A stretch of DNA of 64,000 nucleotides from Chryseobacterium sp. MYb7 (GTDB lineage: Bacteria; Bacteroidota; Bacteroidia; Flavobacteriales; Weeksellaceae), in assembly GCF_002979455.1 (NCBI RefSeq), contig NZ_PCOU01000021.1, positions 30,779 through 94,778 of the forward strand. Direction: 5' to 3'. The notes below the pieces were generated by a model that saw only the letters and a list, made by a program, of their open reading frames with translations, was not told where the DNA came from and searched no databases. Both the position numbers and the translations under genes were made by a program. Positions 1 through 8,692 of this stretch are shown here, one piece after another; positions within the stretch are counted from its first letter, which is position 1; each line of letters opens with the position of its first letter.

Positions 1-24
1 AATCTTTTCGTCAAAAGAAAGCAT
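1..24 (-). CDS. Possible 5' end of a gene leaving the left edge
   Basis: On the minus strand an ATG at 22-24 opens eight codons (MLSFDEKI) that run to the window edge without a stop. It lies just beyond the hairpin that follows the mutS2-like gene and has the same orientation. Eight codons are too few to identify a family, so this is only a pointer to a gene outside the window. Confidence 0.3.
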
Positions 25-38
25 ACTCAAAATTTAAT

Positions 39-76
39 AATTCCCCTAAAAACAATTAACTGCTTTTAGGGGAATT
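39..76 (-). terminator. Hairpin downstream of the mutS2-like gene
   Basis: Perfect 13-bp inverted repeat (arms 39-51 and 64-76, AATTCCCCTAAAA and its complement) with a 12-nt loop, starting 22 nt after the mutS2 stop. The U tract on the minus strand is interrupted (ATTATTAAATTTT), so termination may be weak. Confidence 0.5.
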
Positions 77-98
77 TACATATTACACTACAACTTTT

Positions 99-2246
99 TT
101 ATATTCTTTCCAATTCTTCTGCATCAATTGTAGTCTTGAATGTTCCGTAATTGACAATTACCTTGTTTCGGGAGATCTTTTCGATGGTTCCTACACTGGT
201 ACTGCCGGTAATACGAACACGTTGTCCGATTTTCATCCAAACGGCACGGTCGGTTTTACGTTTTTCTTCCAGTTTTTCATTGGTTTTGGCAATTTTTTCA
301 ATCACATCATCTTTCTTCAGCTGTTGAGTGATTTTTCTCTTCACAACCTGCAGGCGTTTTGTTTCATCTTTATCACTGCCTAATTTTCTGAATTTCTCCT
401 GTTCAAGAAGCTTTACAAAATCTTTTACAACATCCTTTCTGGATTTTCCTTTGGTATAGCTGTCGATAAATGCCTCAATCTTATTTCCAAACTGAAGTTT
501 ACGGTGTTCCTCTTCATACAGTTTTTGAAAATTGAATAGTTTCTGCTGAAGCTGATCATTCAGTTTCTGAAGGTTATCACGTTTATCTTCTACAGACTCT
601 TTTCTTTCGGCAAGATCAGATTTTAATTTTTCAACTTCATATTTCTCCTGCTGCAGTTTTACAATCGTTTTATCAAGATTAACAATATCATGTTCTACCT
701 TTTTCTTGGCAGAATGAATAATGAATCTTGGAATTTTATTCTTTTCCGCAACTTCAAAAGTAAATGAACTTCCTGCCTGTCCTACTTCCAGTTTATACAT
801 CGGTTCCAATGTTTCTTCATTAAAGAGCATGGCTGCATTCTGGGCATTGGGAAGTTGTTCTATCACCAGCTTAATGTTGGTATAGTGCGTAGTGATAATA
901 GCAAAACTCTTTTTATCATAGAAAAACTCCATGAAACTTTCAGCGAGGGCACCTCCAAGCTCAGGATCAGAACCTGTACCAAATTCATCAATCAATAAAA
1001 GCGTATTAGCATCAGCCTCACGGATGATTCCGGACATTTTCTTTAATCTTGATGAATATGTTGATAAATGGTTTTCAATGGACTGGTTATCACCAATATC
1101 AGTCATGATTTTCTCAAAGAAAAACATTTCAGATTTCGGATGAACCGGAACAAGGATACCACTCTGAATCATCAGTTGTAATAATCCTACCGTTTTCAGG
1201 GTAATTGATTTTCCACCGGCATTCGGACCGGAAATACAGATAATCCTGTTATGATCCGTTAAGGTAAGTGTCTGTGGATGGATGATCTTGTTCTCAATCT
1301 TATTTCTTAACCATAAAAGAGGATGATAAGCATCTTTTAATCTCAGCGTGTTGTGGTGATTGATTTTCGGAAGAACACCGTTGATCAGTTCACCGAACTT
1401 CGCTTTCGCTCTCGTAAGGTCAAGGTCAAAAATATAAACCTGATATCTCCATAGCTGAGGTTGAAATTCTGCCAGTTCTGCAGTAAGCTTACGGAGAACT
1501 TTATCAATTTCTTTTTTCTCTTCCTCTTCATTTTCCCGAAGTTTAAAATAGTGCTTTACAACACTATCCGGCTGAATATAAGTAATAGAACCCGTTTTGG
1601 AAATTCCTAATGTTCTTCCTGCAACCCTTTTCTTAAATCCTGATTTTACAGCCAGAACCCTCTGGTCATCAATAATTGTTTCCCGGATATCATCCAAAAA
1701 ATCACTCTGTCCATACGTGGTAAGGGCGCGGTTGAAATTTTCCTGAATTGCCTTTTTAGCAAGCTGGATTTCAGTTCTTATCCCTTTCAGAGCGGGGGAA
1801 GCTTCATTTTTTACTTCACCAAAACGGTTAAAAACCTTATCTACTTTATCAATGATCTCCTTTCTGAATTCTAATACAGAAACCTCTTCTAATAAAGTTG
1901 GAAATGTTTCCGGCATGGTAGGGAAGAATTTCTGAAGTCTTCCGATCTGTTCCGTGATGGTTTTTATTTTGATGAAAGCAGTGTTTTCCAGACGGTAGTT
2001 CTCAATCAGCATCAATTTCAGCTCACTTTCAATATCTTCATATTCATCAAACGGAATCGCATTTGAACTTTCAAAACTCGAGAGATATTCTGAAGTTTTT
2101 TTTAATGAAAGTTCCGCCTCGTCAATTTCCATCGGACGAAGTTGAAGAATTTTTTCTCTTGTTTTTGGAGAATACGCAAATGGGGAGATTTCCGCGAGCA
2201 ATTGCGGAAACTCTAATTCGTCTAAATCTTCTTTATCTATATACAC
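99..2246 (-). CDS. mutS2: MutS2-family DNA-binding ATPase lacking an Smr domain
   Basis: A 715-aa MutS2-type ABC ATPase. Members of this family bind branched DNA or act on stalled ribosomes rather than in mismatch repair. Walker A GPNAGGKS is at about residues 340-347 and Walker B LLLIDEFGTGSD at about 413-424, followed by the THYTNIK segment. Charged helical stretches around 130-280 and 510-600 fit the lever/clamp coiled coils. A small beta-rich KOW-like segment (about 668-712) ends the protein. The C-terminal Smr nuclease domain of Bacillus MutS2 (about 785 aa) is absent. The start is a GTG at 2244-2246 that lies only 4 nt past a TAAATTTG -7 box, so the mRNA may be leaderless. Family assignment is firm; the exact role is not. 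Confidence 0.9.
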   Translation of the reverse strand: MYIDKEDLDELEFPQLLAEISPFAYSPKTREKILQLRPMEIDEAELSLKKTSEYLSSFESSNAIPFDEYEDIESELKLMLIENYRLENTAFIKIKTITEQIGRLQKFFPTMPETFPTLLEEVSVLEFRKEIIDKVDKVFNRFGEVKNEASPALKGIRTEIQLAKKAIQENFNRALTTYGQSDFLDDIRETIIDDQRVLAVKSGFKKRVAGRTLGISKTGSITYIQPDSVVKHYFKLRENEEEEKKEIDKVLRKLTAELAEFQPQLWRYQVYIFDLDLTRAKAKFGELINGVLPKINHHNTLRLKDAYHPLLWLRNKIENKIIHPQTLTLTDHNRIICISGPNAGGKSITLKTVGLLQLMIQSGILVPVHPKSEMFFFEKIMTDIGDNQSIENHLSTYSSRLKKMSGIIREADANTLLLIDEFGTGSDPELGGALAESFMEFFYDKKSFAIITTHYTNIKLVIEQLPNAQNAAMLFNEETLEPMYKLEVGQAGSSFTFEVAEKNKIPRFIIHSAKKKVEHDIVNLDKTIVKLQQEKYEVEKLKSDLAERKESVEDKRDNLQKLNDQLQQKLFNFQKLYEEEHRKLQFGNKIEAFIDSYTKGKSRKDVVKDFVKLLEQEKFRKLGSDKDETKRLQVVKRKITQQLKKDDVIEKIAKTNEKLEEKRKTDRAVWMKIGQRVRITGSTSVGTIEKISRNKVIVNYGTFKTTIDAEELERI

Positions 2247-2250
2247 AGTG

Positions 2251-2258
2251 CAAATTTA
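2251..2258 (-). promoter_or_regulatory. -7 box of the mutS2-like gene
   Basis: On the minus strand TAAATTTG matches the Bacteroidota -7 consensus TAnnTTTG. Its final G is 4 nt from the GTG start codon, which puts the expected transcription start at or within the start codon. Confidence 0.55.
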
Positions 2259-2393
2259 GTGAGAATTTTGATTATTACGTATATCTGAGAGATTTACAGA
2301 ATAAATTACTTTTGAATTTGATGATTATTAAAGTTACTTTTTCTTTAAAAGTTACTAATGTCAAAAAAATAAAGTGTTGCTATTTCTTTTTAT

Positions 2394-2401
2394 TACATTT
2401 G
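2394..2401 (+). promoter_or_regulatory. -7 box of the GNAT gene
   Basis: TACATTTG fits TAnnTTTG. Only four bases (AGTT) separate it from the ATG at 2406. A TTG at 2377-2379 is 14 nt upstream, shorter than the usual -33 spacing, so the -33 element is uncertain. Confidence 0.55.
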
Positions 2402-2405
2402 AGTT

Positions 2406-2915
2406 ATGAAACTGGAAACCGAAAGATTATTACTGAGAGACATCAACGAAAGCTATGTTGAAGATATCTTGCGCATTCGAAGCAATGAAGTGATTAATCA
2501 GTTTGTGCTAAGAAATTCACCGAAAAATAACTACGATGCTCTTCAATTTATTTTAACCATTAAAGAAAAAACCAAAAACAATCAAACCATTTATTTGGGG
2601 ATTTCTTTAAAAGATCAGCCCAGTCTTATCGGAACCATTTGTCTTTGGAATTTTTCTGAAGATCGAAAAACAGCAGAAGTGGGTTATGAATTATTACCGG
2701 AATACCACAGACAGGGAATCATGTCCGAAGCTTTGAAAGCGGTTTTAGATTTTGGTTTTAATGAACTGCATTTAGAGGAAATTGTAGCCATCACCAATAC
2801 ATTCAATGAAAATTCAAAAAGAATTCTCTTGAAGCATGATTTTATTTTGTTGAATGGAAAAAAGGATGAAGGTTTTCCGGATAATATTATTTTTAGTTTG
2901 AAAAAGAATACGTAA
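2406..2915 (+). CDS. GNAT family N-acetyltransferase (RimJ/RimL-like)
   Basis: 169-aa protein with the layout of ribosomal-protein-type GNAT acetyltransferases: an N-terminal METERLLLRDI-like strand (KLETERLLLRD), a central GTICLWNF beta strand, and the acetyl-CoA pyrophosphate loop around residues 98-106 (EYHRQGIMSEAL, matching Q/RxxGxxxEA). The C-terminal half (NENSKRILLKHDF) contains the conserved N-x-x-S-x-R/K-x-L pattern. The substrate cannot be read from sequence; relatives acetylate protein N-termini, amino acids or antibiotics. It is divergent from the mutS2-like gene, with about 160 bp between them, and looks monocistronic. Confidence 0.85.
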   Translation: MKLETERLLLRDINESYVEDILRIRSNEVINQFVLRNSPKNNYDALQFILTIKEKTKNNQTIYLGISLKDQPSLIGTICLWNFSEDRKTAEVGYELLPEYHRQGIMSEALKAVLDFGFNELHLEEIVAITNTFNENSKRILLKHDFILLNGKKDEGFPDNIIFSLKKNT

Positions 2916-3401
2916 CAAAGACTTACGAGCTTGAAGTGCCACTTCGTCAACTTCCATTAGATAGGTTTAAGAACTAATTTTTTGTTTTCTAAGAATATGT
3001 AGATATTTAGTTTTTTGTGAGTGGAAATTCTGATTTATCTAATGATATATAAGCCTGAATTTTTTAGAAAAACATATATATTCTACTTATCTTTTGCTTT
3101 TTTTCTGTTACTTTTTAATTATTCACGTTTTTTTATTTTCTAAAAGAAATGAATTTAATTGATTAAATATAAGACATGTATTTTACTTCAATTAAGTTTT
3201 TATTTCTTTTGATTTATTTTTAGAACGTTTTTCTTTTATGGTTAATTGATTCATAATAAATTGTACATTGTCGCTGGAAATTCAATGAATTACTAGTCTT
3301 TATCAGTCCTTACATAGAATAATTATGTTACTAATTATTAAACCAAAGTATATATTGATTGTTAAGGCCTAAGATAGTAAGGTTTTCAATCAATTTTTTA
3401 T
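2916..3401. other. AT-rich spacer without a recognisable gene
   Basis: About 486 bp of very AT-rich sequence between the GNAT gene and the broken acyltransferase. No ORF with coding character, no strong hairpin and no convincing -33/-7 pair was found. Confidence 0.5.
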
Positions 3402-4403
3402 ATGAAACATGAAATTAAATCATTAACTGGACTTAGGGGTATTGTAGCACTATGGGTCACGTTCTTTCATTTCAGTTATTTTAATTATTTTTGGATTCAG
3501 CCTTTGGTGAGGAAAGGATATGTAGCAGTAGATATTTTTTTTTGTACTCAGTGCTTTTATGCTAACTATATCCTACTCGGAAAAATTTTAGCATCTGTCT
3601 TTTGACGGGGTACAGAAGTTTTATAAAAAAAGAATAAACAGGATCTATCCTGTCTATTTTTTCTCAGTTATTTTTACTATTCTTTTTATTGCAAAAAATC
3701 CTTCTTTACCAGTTTTTTTAATTAATGCACTATTGGTACAGTGCTTTTTCCATCATAATTATTTATTAAATATTGTATATTGGTCTTTGAGTACAGAATG
3801 GATATGTTATCTGATATTTCCTTTTATTCTCTGGGTTATAATTCGATATAAAATTAACGGTTGGTTCCTTATCATCTTTGGTTTAGGTTTAAGAGCTATT
3901 CTTCATTATGCAACATATCCGTATTTTGATTATGTACCATTTAACATAGACAGATCTTCAAATTACCTTGATATAAGTTTTGGTAAAATCTCTTTAGTGA
4001 GAACAGTATCATCTTATTTTCTGGGTATTGGTATTGCTTTCTTGCCGGAATTAAAGGTAAAGAAGAGCAATTTTTTTCTATACGGAGTTGTAGTTTTATT
4101 TTTTTATTACTCTATACGGAAAAAGGTTTATTCTTTATTCCTTTGCTATCAGCAATGATTATAAAACATTTGTATTCGGAAAGAGGTAGTCTTGTAAAAA
4201 CTTTTTTAGAAACCAAAGCAGTATATTTCTTAGGGAATATTTCTTACTCATTATATATCATCCACTATATTGTGAAAAAACAGAATTTTGTTATTGTAAG
4301 CTCTTATCATCTTAATAATATATTACTCATAGCCTTCTCAATATTACTATCTTATTTCTCATATATGCTGATTGAAAGAAAGGTGAAAATATTTAAAGTA
4401 TAG
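3402..4403 (+). pseudogene. Acyltransferase-3 (OafA/YrhL-like) pseudogene with several frameshifts
   Basis: Three reading-frame pieces join into one membrane acyltransferase of the acyltransferase-3 family, which O-acylates cell-surface sugars. The first piece (from 3402) has the family start [18 protein letters not shown] and GYVAVDIFF. The frame is then lost in a run of nine T at 3535-3543: skipping one T gives VLSAFM, as expected. It shifts again before YILLGKI and at a T4 run at 3600-3603, after which [20 protein letters not shown] continues in the next frame. Another shift lies near 4110-4125, restoring [11 protein letters not shown] and the terminal membrane segments ([16 protein letters not shown]). 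At least four indels make it non-functional unless they are assembly errors. Confidence 0.85.
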
Positions 4404-4427
4404 TGGAATCACTTATTTTAATATTAT

Positions 4428-4435
4428 TATTTTTG
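4428..4435 (+). promoter_or_regulatory. -7 box of ung
   Basis: TATTTTTG fits TAnnTTTG and ends 4 nt before the ung ATG at 4440, predicting a leaderless or nearly leaderless transcript. Confidence 0.5.
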
Positions 4436-4439
4436 CAGT

Positions 4440-5081
4440 ATGACCTGGACAGAAATTTTAGCCCCGATAAAGAGTACGGAATACTTTACAACCCTTTGGG
4501 AGAAAGTGAAAAATGAATACGCAATAACAAAAGTTTTTCCTCCCAAAAATCAGATTTTCAGAGCATTGGAATTAACGGCTTTTGATGATGTAGAAGTGGT
4601 AATTATTGGCCAGGATCCTTATCATAATGACTACCAGGCGAATGGTTTATGCTTTTCTGTATCTGAACAGGTTACTGCACCACCATCACTTAAGAATATT
4701 TTTATTGAGTTAAAAGATGATCTGGGAGTAGTAAGAAATTCCAAAGAACTTGATGACTGGGGAAGACAAGGTGTTTTATTATTGAATGCAACCTTAACCG
4801 TTCGTGCTCATTCTCCAAATTCTCATAAAGATCTTGGCTGGGAAAAGTTTACCAATTTTATCATTAAAGAAATTTCAGACAAAAAAGAGAATGTGGTATT
4901 TGTATTATGGGGCGCTTTTGCACAGAAAAAAGCTGAACTCATAGATCCAGCTAAACATTTTATTCTGAAATCGGCACACCCATCACCCTTTTCTGTTTAC
5001 AGAGGTTTTTTTGGAAGCAAGCCTTTCTCAAAAATTAATGAATATCTTGTTTCCAAAGGGAAAAAGCCTATTTCGTGGTAG
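4440..5081 (+). CDS. ung: Uracil-DNA glycosylase
   Basis: 213-aa family-1 uracil-DNA glycosylase, which removes uracil from DNA in base-excision repair in the cytoplasm. The water-activating motif GQDPYH is at residues 57-62 and the DNA-intercalating loop HPSPFS near 180-185. LLLNATLTVRAHSPNSH is the uracil-pocket segment, and VLWGAFAQKK is also characteristic. Length matches the family (about 220 aa). The 3' end overlaps the convergent lipoprotein gene by 14 bp. Confidence 0.97.
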   Translation: MTWTEILAPIKSTEYFTTLWEKVKNEYAITKVFPPKNQIFRALELTAFDDVEVVIIGQDPYHNDYQANGLCFSVSEQVTAPPSLKNIFIELKDDLGVVRNSKELDDWGRQGVLLLNATLTVRAHSPNSHKDLGWEKFTNFIIKEISDKKENVVFVLWGAFAQKKAELIDPAKHFILKSAHPSPFSVYRGFFGSKPFSKINEYLVSKGKKPISW

Positions 5082-5577
5082 AATCTATTATTTGTCTTGC
5101 TTTTTTAATCGTAATTCCGATTTTATATTTTCCTGCTAGTGCTGTTGTTCCTTCCTGTTGTTTAGGATAAGGAGCCACATCCTGTAAGGTAATAATATAT
5201 CCGTTAAATTCTGCTGATTGACGGTAATTTCTTCCTGGAAAATCTATGCTGGCAAGATTCAGAATAGTAGGTCGGGTAGAGGTTCCCATTACTTCAACCT
5301 GAGCAAGAGCGGCTCCGGCCCAGATACAATTAACTCCTTCAGGACATCGGCTGTCTTCAGAAACCCCTTTAAAAGTTACATTCATCTGATATTCTTTCAG
5401 AAATTTATTCTCACCTTCACTAAGGTATACAATTCCGTCTTTCTGATCATTAGAATTCATAGCTTTTGGATTGGTTTGTACTTGAGAAGCTTTTGTAGCT
5501 GCCTTAGATTTCTTTTGGGCATCACATCCCGTTAATGCAAATATTCCCAGACTGAGTATGATAGCTTTATGGAACAT
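5068..5577 (-). CDS. Lipoprotein of unknown function
   Basis: 169-aa predicted lipoprotein. The N-terminus MFHKAIILSLGIFALTGC is a short signal peptide with a lipobox (LTGC). A Ser/Lys/Gln-rich linker follows, then a compact beta-rich domain with a Cys pair (SRCPEGVNCIWAG), a pattern seen in small uncharacterised flavobacterial exported proteins. It sits 16 nt downstream of the DUF456 gene in the same orientation, so the two are probably co-transcribed. No enzymatic motif was recognised. Confidence 0.75.
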   Translation of the reverse strand: MFHKAIILSLGIFALTGCDAQKKSKAATKASQVQTNPKAMNSNDQKDGIVYLSEGENKFLKEYQMNVTFKGVSEDSRCPEGVNCIWAGAALAQVEVMGTSTRPTILNLASIDFPGRNYRQSAEFNGYIITLQDVAPYPKQQEGTTALAGKYKIGITIKKARQIIDSTTK

Positions 5578-5593
5578 AGTTTCTAATATTTAA

Positions 5594-6085
5594 TTAAATG
5601 ACGTTAAACATATTAAGAAGTACAACCAAAAACATTGCCACTCCTACTACAAAACTGAATCCTGTTCCATAAATGAATCCAATAAGTGCTCCTTTGGTAG
5701 ATTGTAAAGCTTTATTCATATCCTTGCTGTCGTGAAGTAATTCACCAATAAATACACCTGCAAACATTCCCACAAGAAAACCTAAAGGAATTGGAATAAA
5801 TATTCCCACAATAGTTCCCACTACAGAACCGATACTTCCCCAACGGGTGCCTCCATATTTTCTGTTGGTTTTTGCAGGAATTACATAGCTTAGCACTACA
5901 GAAGCTGCTGTCAGAATTCCAAAAGCCCAGATGTAGATCATAGGAAGATCTGCATCAGTCCCGAATTTATAGATCAGGAGCCCGCAAATACTCAGTAGAA
6001 GACCGGGTAAAACAGGGAGGAAAGTTCCCAGTATTCCTACAAATAAGAGAATAAGACAGAAAATATTAATAATTGTTGTATCCAT
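5594..6085 (-). CDS. DUF456 family membrane protein
   Basis: 163-aa integral membrane protein with about four hydrophobic segments and Gly-rich turns. The opening (CLILLFVGILGTFLPVLPG) and the GGTRWGSIGSVVGTIVGIF region are typical of DUF456. Function is unknown for the family. It is the first gene of a likely two-gene operon with the downstream lipoprotein. Confidence 0.8.
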   Translation of the reverse strand: MDTTIINIFCLILLFVGILGTFLPVLPGLLLSICGLLIYKFGTDADLPMIYIWAFGILTAASVVLSYVIPAKTNRKYGGTRWGSIGSVVGTIVGIFIPIPLGFLVGMFAGVFIGELLHDSKDMNKALQSTKGALIGFIYGTGFSFVVGVAMFLVVLLNMFNVI

Positions 6086-6117
6086 TCTTTTTTTTTAATA
6101 TAGATGCAATATAAAAA

Positions 6118-6142
6118 AAGTGGCCTTATAAAAAGCCACTTT
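6118..6142 (-). terminator. Hairpin after the 6166-6300 remnant
   Basis: AAAGTGGC (6118-6125) pairs with GCCACTTT (6135-6142). On the minus strand it is followed by a run of T (complement of 6112-6119). It lies just downstream of the minus-strand gene remnant and probably was its terminator. Confidence 0.6.
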
Positions 6143-6165
6143 GAGAACTGAGTTATAAAATTTTA

Positions 6166-6300
6166 TTACAAATTTAGGATAACGCATTCAAGAATGGGTC
6201 CTGCCTTGCCGATGTTTTTGCTGGTATAGTTGTGGAATAACAGATAATTGTCATTTACGGTTAATTTTTTACTTATAATTGGGATTGTAGAAGATTTGAC
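6166..6300 (-). pseudogene. 3' remnant of a lost minus-strand gene
   Basis: Reading the minus strand from 6300 to the TAA at 6166 gives about 44 codons with clear coding character, including KKLTVNDNYLLFHNY and NIGKAGPILECVILNL, followed by a proper terminator. No start codon precedes it: an in-frame stop lies immediately upstream. I take it as the surviving C-terminus of a deleted gene. The family was not recognised. Confidence 0.45.
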
Positions 6301-6405
6301 ATTTTATAATTCAATTCTGGAAAAATTTTTATCAAATATCTTCCCTTGAATCTTTTTTGGGATGAAAATTGATTGTGAATAGTAAAATGATGATTCTTAA
6401 TTTCA

Positions 6406-6413
6406 TAAATTTG
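6406..6413 (+). promoter_or_regulatory. -7 box of the mscS-like gene
   Basis: TAAATTTG fits TAnnTTTG and is 5 nt (CCGTA) from the ATG at 6419. No good TTG was found at 17-23 nt upstream. Confidence 0.5.
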
Positions 6414-6418
6414 CCGTA

Positions 6419-7687
6419 ATGAATGACCAGTTACAAGAAACTAAAAACTTTATACAGGAGCTGAGCGAGCAGCTTTACATTTATATTACCCAGATTTCAC
6501 CTACCGGGCTGGACTGGGTTTTTCATATTATTGTAAAACTGAGCTTACTTCTTGTACTGTTTTTCATTACTGACTTTGCTTTTAAGTTCATTATCAATTC
6601 TGTCTTCAGATTATTTCATAATGAACAGAAATTTCCCATCTTAAAATCTATTTATCAGGCCAAAATCACCAATTCTGTAGCTCATTTTGCAGCTTTAATT
6701 GCTGTTGCTGGTATCCAGGGATCTATATTTCCGGAAAATGCGCTGCCCAAAACAACCATTTTTATTATACGATGTATTAATTTGGGATTGGTATTAATGT
6801 TGGCAGGAATGCTGTACAGATCACTGACTGCTTTCAGAAATTATTTCAGTATCAAACAGGATTTCTATAAGATTATGGCGCTGAATGCTATTTCAGAAAC
6901 TGTAAAGATTTTAGGGCTTTTCATATTTACAGTCGTAGGACTTTGTGTTATTTTCGGGATTAAAGGAACTACTATTGTAGGAAGTCTTGGAGCTATTACA
7001 GCGGTTTTGGTACTTGTTTTCAGAGATACCATTTTAGGATTTGTAACAGGACTTCACGTTGCAACTTCGAAAAATTTAAAAGTAGGAGACTGGGTAAGCA
7101 TTCCAAAATACAGTATTGAAGGAAATATTACAGAAATCAACCTTTTGACTACCAAAATCACCAATTTTGATAAAACTGTTTCTACCATTCCAACGTATGA
7201 TCTGATGACCACAGAGATCAAGAACATGCAGGTGATGTCAGAATCTAATACGAGAAGGATAAAAAAATCAATTTACTTTAATATCAATTCTTTTAAATTT
7301 CTGACGGATGAAGATGTGGAGCGTTTAATGGAAATCAATTTAATTTCAGATTATCTTGAAGAAAGAACATCAGAGATCAAAAAAGAAAAAGAAAGCCTGG
7401 AACATAAGGATAAGGTCGTGAATGGCAGGCAGCTTACCAATATCGGTGTTTTCAGATATTATGCACAGAAGTATATTGAAAATGATCCGGACATCGATAA
7501 AAACGGAACGAGAATGGTTCGTCAACTTGATATAACTCCGCAAGGACTGCCTCTTGAAGTCTACTGTTTTGCCAATGATTCCAAATGGGAACGTTTTGAG
7601 CAGATTCAGGCAGATATTTTTGACCATTTATTGGTGGCTTCAAAAGAATTTGAACTTCAGGTGATGCAGGTAAGCATTAAGGTGTAG
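6419..7687 (+). CDS. Mechanosensitive channel, MscS family (YbdG-like)
   Basis: 422-aa inner-membrane protein of the small-conductance mechanosensitive channel family, which releases solutes on hypo-osmotic shock. Several hydrophobic segments occupy roughly residues 25-200. The pore-lining and beta-domain signature is at about 180-235: GTTIVGSLGAITAVLVLVF, then RDTILGFVTGLHVATSKNLKVGDWVSI. The long cytoplasmic C-terminus (ISEYLEERTSEIKKEKE-type charged region) resembles the YbdG/MscM branch rather than short MscS. Monocistronic by position. Confidence 0.88.
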   Translation: MNDQLQETKNFIQELSEQLYIYITQISPTGLDWVFHIIVKLSLLLVLFFITDFAFKFIINSVFRLFHNEQKFPILKSIYQAKITNSVAHFAALIAVAGIQGSIFPENALPKTTIFIIRCINLGLVLMLAGMLYRSLTAFRNYFSIKQDFYKIMALNAISETVKILGLFIFTVVGLCVIFGIKGTTIVGSLGAITAVLVLVFRDTILGFVTGLHVATSKNLKVGDWVSIPKYSIEGNITEINLLTTKITNFDKTVSTIPTYDLMTTEIKNMQVMSESNTRRIKKSIYFNINSFKFLTDEDVERLMEINLISDYLEERTSEIKKEKESLEHKDKVVNGRQLTNIGVFRYYAQKYIENDPDIDKNGTRMVRQLDITPQGLPLEVYCFANDSKWERFEQIQADIFDHLLVASKEFELQVMQVSIKV

Positions 7688-7690
7688 AAC

Positions 7691-7723
7691 AGCTGGAAGA
7701 CAGAAGAAGAAGTCTGGAAGTTT
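7691..7723 (+). repeat. Dispersed GCTGGAAG-type intergenic repeat, copy 1
   Basis: AGCTGGAAGACAGAAGAAG followed by AAGTCTGGAAGTTT. It matches the copies at 33875-33907 (same strand) and 26569-26600 (opposite strand) in the pattern GCTGGAAG, GAAGAAG, CTGGAAGTT. A partial inverted partner (ACTTCCAG, AACTTCC) occurs further on at 7810-7830. Confidence 0.55.
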
Positions 7724-7864
7724 AAGCTCCTTTTTATATAAATTTTAATTAAATTTTTAAATGATCATAAATGTGGAAGACCAATAGAATTACAAAGTCT
7801 GGATTTACTTCCAGCCCCAAACTTCCGGCTTCTGACATTTCATATCTAACATCTAAAATAAAAA

Positions 7865-8584
7865 ATGACAAAACTAAGCGTAAACATTAATAAAATTGCG
7901 ACGTTAAGAAATGCAAGAGGAGGTGAAACCCCAAGTATTACAGAAGCTGCTGTAAAAATTCAGGAATTCGGAGGACAGGGGATTACCATCCATCCAAGAC
8001 CTGATGAAAGGCATATCACAAGAAAAGATGTCTATGATCTGAAGCCGTTGGTTACGACTGAGTTTAATATTGAAGGAAACCCTCATCAGAGCTTTATTGA
8101 TATGGTTTTAGAGGTGAAGCCGGAGCAGGTAACTTTGGTACCTGATGCTGATGATGCTATTACTTCCAATGCAGGATGGGATACAAAAAAACACCTTGAT
8201 TTCCTTACAGAGATCATTTCAGAATTTAAAAAATCAGGTATCCGTACTTCCATTTTTCTTGATCCTTTACCGGAACTGGTAGAATATGCTGCCAAAACAG
8301 GTGCAGACAGAATTGAATTGTATACCGAAGCTTACGCAAAAAATTATCTTACGAATAAAGAACAGGCTATAAAACCTTATTACGATACCGCAGTTGAAGC
8401 TACCAATTTCGGATTGGGAATCAATGCCGGGCATGATTTGAGTTTAGAAAACCTGAAATACTTTTCAGATACCATTCCAAACCTGTTGGAAGTATCTATC
8501 GGGCATGCTTTAGTTTCAGAAGCACTTTATATGGGATTGGAAAATACTGTTCAGGCTTATTTGAAGAGACTGGCAAAATGGTAA
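7865..8584 (+). CDS. pdxJ: Pyridoxine 5'-phosphate synthase
   Basis: 239-aa TIM-barrel enzyme that condenses 3-amino-2-oxopropyl phosphate with 1-deoxyxylulose 5-phosphate to make pyridoxine 5'-phosphate, the last ring-forming step of DXP-dependent vitamin B6 synthesis. Signature segments are LSVNINKIATLRNARGG at the N-terminus, the catalytic-loop motif HPRPDERHI (about residues 44-52), EFNIEGNP, QVTLVPD, GINAGHDL and the C-terminal SIGHALVSEALYMGL. Full length for the family. The esterase gene begins about 110 bp downstream in the same direction. Confidence 0.96.
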   Translation: MTKLSVNINKIATLRNARGGETPSITEAAVKIQEFGGQGITIHPRPDERHITRKDVYDLKPLVTTEFNIEGNPHQSFIDMVLEVKPEQVTLVPDADDAITSNAGWDTKKHLDFLTEIISEFKKSGIRTSIFLDPLPELVEYAAKTGADRIELYTEAYAKNYLTNKEQAIKPYYDTAVEATNFGLGINAGHDLSLENLKYFSDTIPNLLEVSIGHALVSEALYMGLENTVQAYLKRLAKW

Positions 8585-8692
8585 TTAATAAGAAACTAGA
8601 AGTTAGTCAACTTCAATTATATTTAAAATAGCATAAACAGATTATGCTTGATTTATCTAACTTCTGATTTCTCACCTCTAACTTCTAAAAAA

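Noticed and set aside
2063..2461. Open frame of 132 codons on the + strand crossing the mutS2-GNAT gap
   Set aside because: Mostly antisense to mutS2 and then out of frame with GNAT; composition is not protein-like.
3535..3605. Programmed frameshifting in the acyltransferase gene
   Set aside because: More than one shift, in both directions and without a slippery-site/stem pattern, and another shift near 4110-4125; decay is simpler.
5218..5535. Open frame of 105 codons on the + strand
   Set aside because: Antisense to the lipoprotein gene at 5068-5577, which has a convincing signal peptide and lipobox.
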